Of a stretch of DNA of 7,492 nt, positions 6,501 through 7,492 are shown in pieces. A program made the translations under genes and the position numbers. This DNA comes from Flavobacteriaceae bacterium (GTDB lineage Bacteria; Bacteroidota; Bacteroidia; Flavobacteriales; Flavobacteriaceae): positions 1 to 7,492 of the forward strand of contig WGDF01000128.1 of the NCBI GenBank assembly GCA_015493405.1, given 5' to 3'. How positions within the stretch are numbered: position 1 is the stretch's first letter; each line of letters starts with the position of its first letter. A model generated the notes under the pieces. That model worked only from the letters and a program-made list of their open reading frames with translations, had not been told where the DNA came from and did not search any database.

Positions 6501-7492
6501 ATGAAATACTTATCTTATCTATCTTTAGTTTTCTTGGCTTTAATAGCGTGCCAACCGGCTAAAAGTCAAGATGTAAAAAAATTATCCAAAAATCATAAAA
6601 CACCACAAAACATAAATGTCGGTGTTTTTAGTGGTACCGGCGCAGGTGCTGTAAGCGTCATCGAAACCATAGAAGCACTTAAAATTGATCCGAATATAAA
6701 AGCTTATGCTTTGAGTCCGGCAGATATTATAAGTGGCAAACTCAATGAAACCGATGCTATCATATTTCCGGGAGGAAGCGGTAGTAAAGAGCTCAATAGT
6801 TTGGGAAAAATAGGCCAACAAAAAGTGATTAATTATATCAAAAATGGTGGCGGTGCCATCGGTATTTGTGCCGGCGCTTATATGATGTGCCAAACCAAAG
6901 GCTATCCCAGTTTAAAAATTGGCGATGTCAAACATTTGGATCGACCCCATTATGCACGTGGTCGCGGGCTAATTGAATTCAGACTCAATGACGAAGGTTT
7001 AAAAATATTTCCAGAGTTCAAAGGAAAACCCCAGTTTATTCAATATTATGACGGGCCTATTATGGCACCCTTAAATCACGATAAAACCTTTCAAACTGTC
7101 GCTATTTATGTAACCGATATCCATCCTAATGAAGGTGATCCTATCGGTTTAACCCCTGGAAAATTATTTATGTATCATCAAAAAGTTGGTCAAGGTAAAA
7201 TATTTGCCATTGGCGGTCACGCTGAATCAACGCCGGGAATCCGATTTATGATCCCGCGAATGGCCCGTTGGGTAACCGGACATAAATTGGTATCTTACGA
7301 TTCAAAATGGATTAAACCCGAAAAAAACAATCATACCATTTTGTTTGATAATCAGTTGAAAAAGAAAGAAAAACAATTGTTTTGGCAATTATTTGATGCC
7401 AAACCGGCAAAACAAATAGCTGCAATGGATAGTTTGTATAATCTACGTTCGCGTCCTGCCGTCCGTTGGAACAAAGGGCTGCTAAGAGATAC
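6501..7492 (+). CDS. Lipoprotein with class I glutamine-amidotransferase-like (BPL_N-type) domain (3' end missing)
   Basis: Frame 3 is open from the ATG at 6501 to the window end (330 codons, no stop). Residues 1-17 are a lipoprotein signal with lipobox LIAC (C17); no acidic surface-export tag follows it. Residues about 37-262 form a flavodoxin-like GATase1 domain: NVGVFSGTGAG (38-48), DAIIFPGGSGS (85-95), a nucleophile elbow GICAGAYMM (121-129, Cys123) and GGHAES (238-243) supplying H240 and E242. The Cys-His-Glu triad of class I amidotransferases thus appears intact. The pattern resembles the biotin-protein-ligase N-terminal (BPL_N) domain group. Those domains are often found without a synthase partner, and their reaction is not settled. 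About 70 residues after the domain (263-330) are polar, Lys-rich and unassigned, and continue beyond the window. Start 3 bases after the Ntn-hydrolase stop indicates one operon. Alternatives are a DJ-1/PfpI-like amidase or a peptidase-like GATase relative. Confidence 0.82.
   Translation, partial: MKYLSYLSLVFLALIACQPAKSQDVKKLSKNHKTPQNINVGVFSGTGAGAVSVIETIEALKIDPNIKAYALSPADIISGKLNETDAIIFPGGSGSKELNSLGKIGQQKVINYIKNGGGAIGICAGAYMMCQTKGYPSLKIGDVKHLDRPHYARGRGLIEFRLNDEGLKIFPEFKGKPQFIQYYDGPIMAPLNHDKTFQTVAIYVTDIHPNEGDPIGLTPGKLFMYHQKVGQGKIFAIGGHAESTPGIRFMIPRMARWVTGHKLVSYDSKWIKPEKNNHTILFDNQLKKKEKQLFWQLFDAKPAKQIAAMDSLYNLRSRPAVRWNKGLLRD

Noticed and set aside
6582..6893. Minus-strand open frame of 103 codons.
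   Set aside because: It is antisense to the GATase-like lipoprotein gene, whose plus frame has a lipobox, catalytic motifs and a 3-base gap to its partner. The minus translation resembles no family.
1..7492. CRISPR arrays, insertion sequences, tRNA or rRNA genes, phage or toxin-antitoxin modules.
   Set aside because: No regularly spaced repeats, transposase motifs, terminal repeats with target duplications, or structural RNA sequences were seen on either strand.

Overview
The window is AT-rich DNA with short intergenic gaps, no convincing Shine-Dalgarno sequences before its starts, and three perfect copies of the Bacteroidota -7 promoter motif TAnnTTTG placed upstream of genes. With the protein families present (LysM glucosaminidase lipoprotein, MMPL/RND exporter, HupE/UreJ-like protein, secreted Ntn-hydrolase), this points to a chromosomal segment of a Bacteroidota member, probably of the flavobacterial branch. 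The lineage is inferred from gene style, not from a marker gene. I see no IS element, phage gene, CRISPR array, tRNA or rRNA.

Layout: (a) 1-777 (+) is the C-terminal part of a fold-type II PLP enzyme of the ACC deaminase/D-cysteine desulfhydrase family, whose substrate-site residues look desulfhydrase-like. (b) 872-2179 (+) is a lipoprotein with an N-terminal glucosaminidase domain and three LysM repeats, behind its own -7 box. Its probable terminator hairpin lies inside the end of the convergent neighbour, which starts 3 bases further on. (c) 2183-2740 and 2733-5102 (-) form a two-gene operon transcribed right to left: a 12-TM RND/MMPL exporter first, then a small HupE/UreJ-like membrane protein overlapping it by 8 bases. 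(d) 5103-5255 is a divergent regulatory region with a -7 box for each direction and AT-rich dyad symmetry between them. (e) 5256-6497 and 6501-7492 (+) form a second operon: a secreted Ntn-hydrolase (C45/AAT/choloylglycine-hydrolase-like) whose catalytic Cys is the first residue after a predicted signal-peptide cut, followed 3 bases later by a lipoprotein with a class I glutamine-amidotransferase-like (BPL_N-type) domain. The last gene runs off the window.

Functionally the window is mostly cell envelope: peptidoglycan hydrolysis, export or metal-type membrane transport, and a pair of exported Cys-nucleophile enzymes. The most unusual part is the last pair, two Cys hydrolase-fold proteins predicted to act outside the cytoplasm from one transcript with unknown substrate. 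The other genes look like ordinary Bacteroidota housekeeping or envelope genes. I found no clear evidence of a wholly new system.
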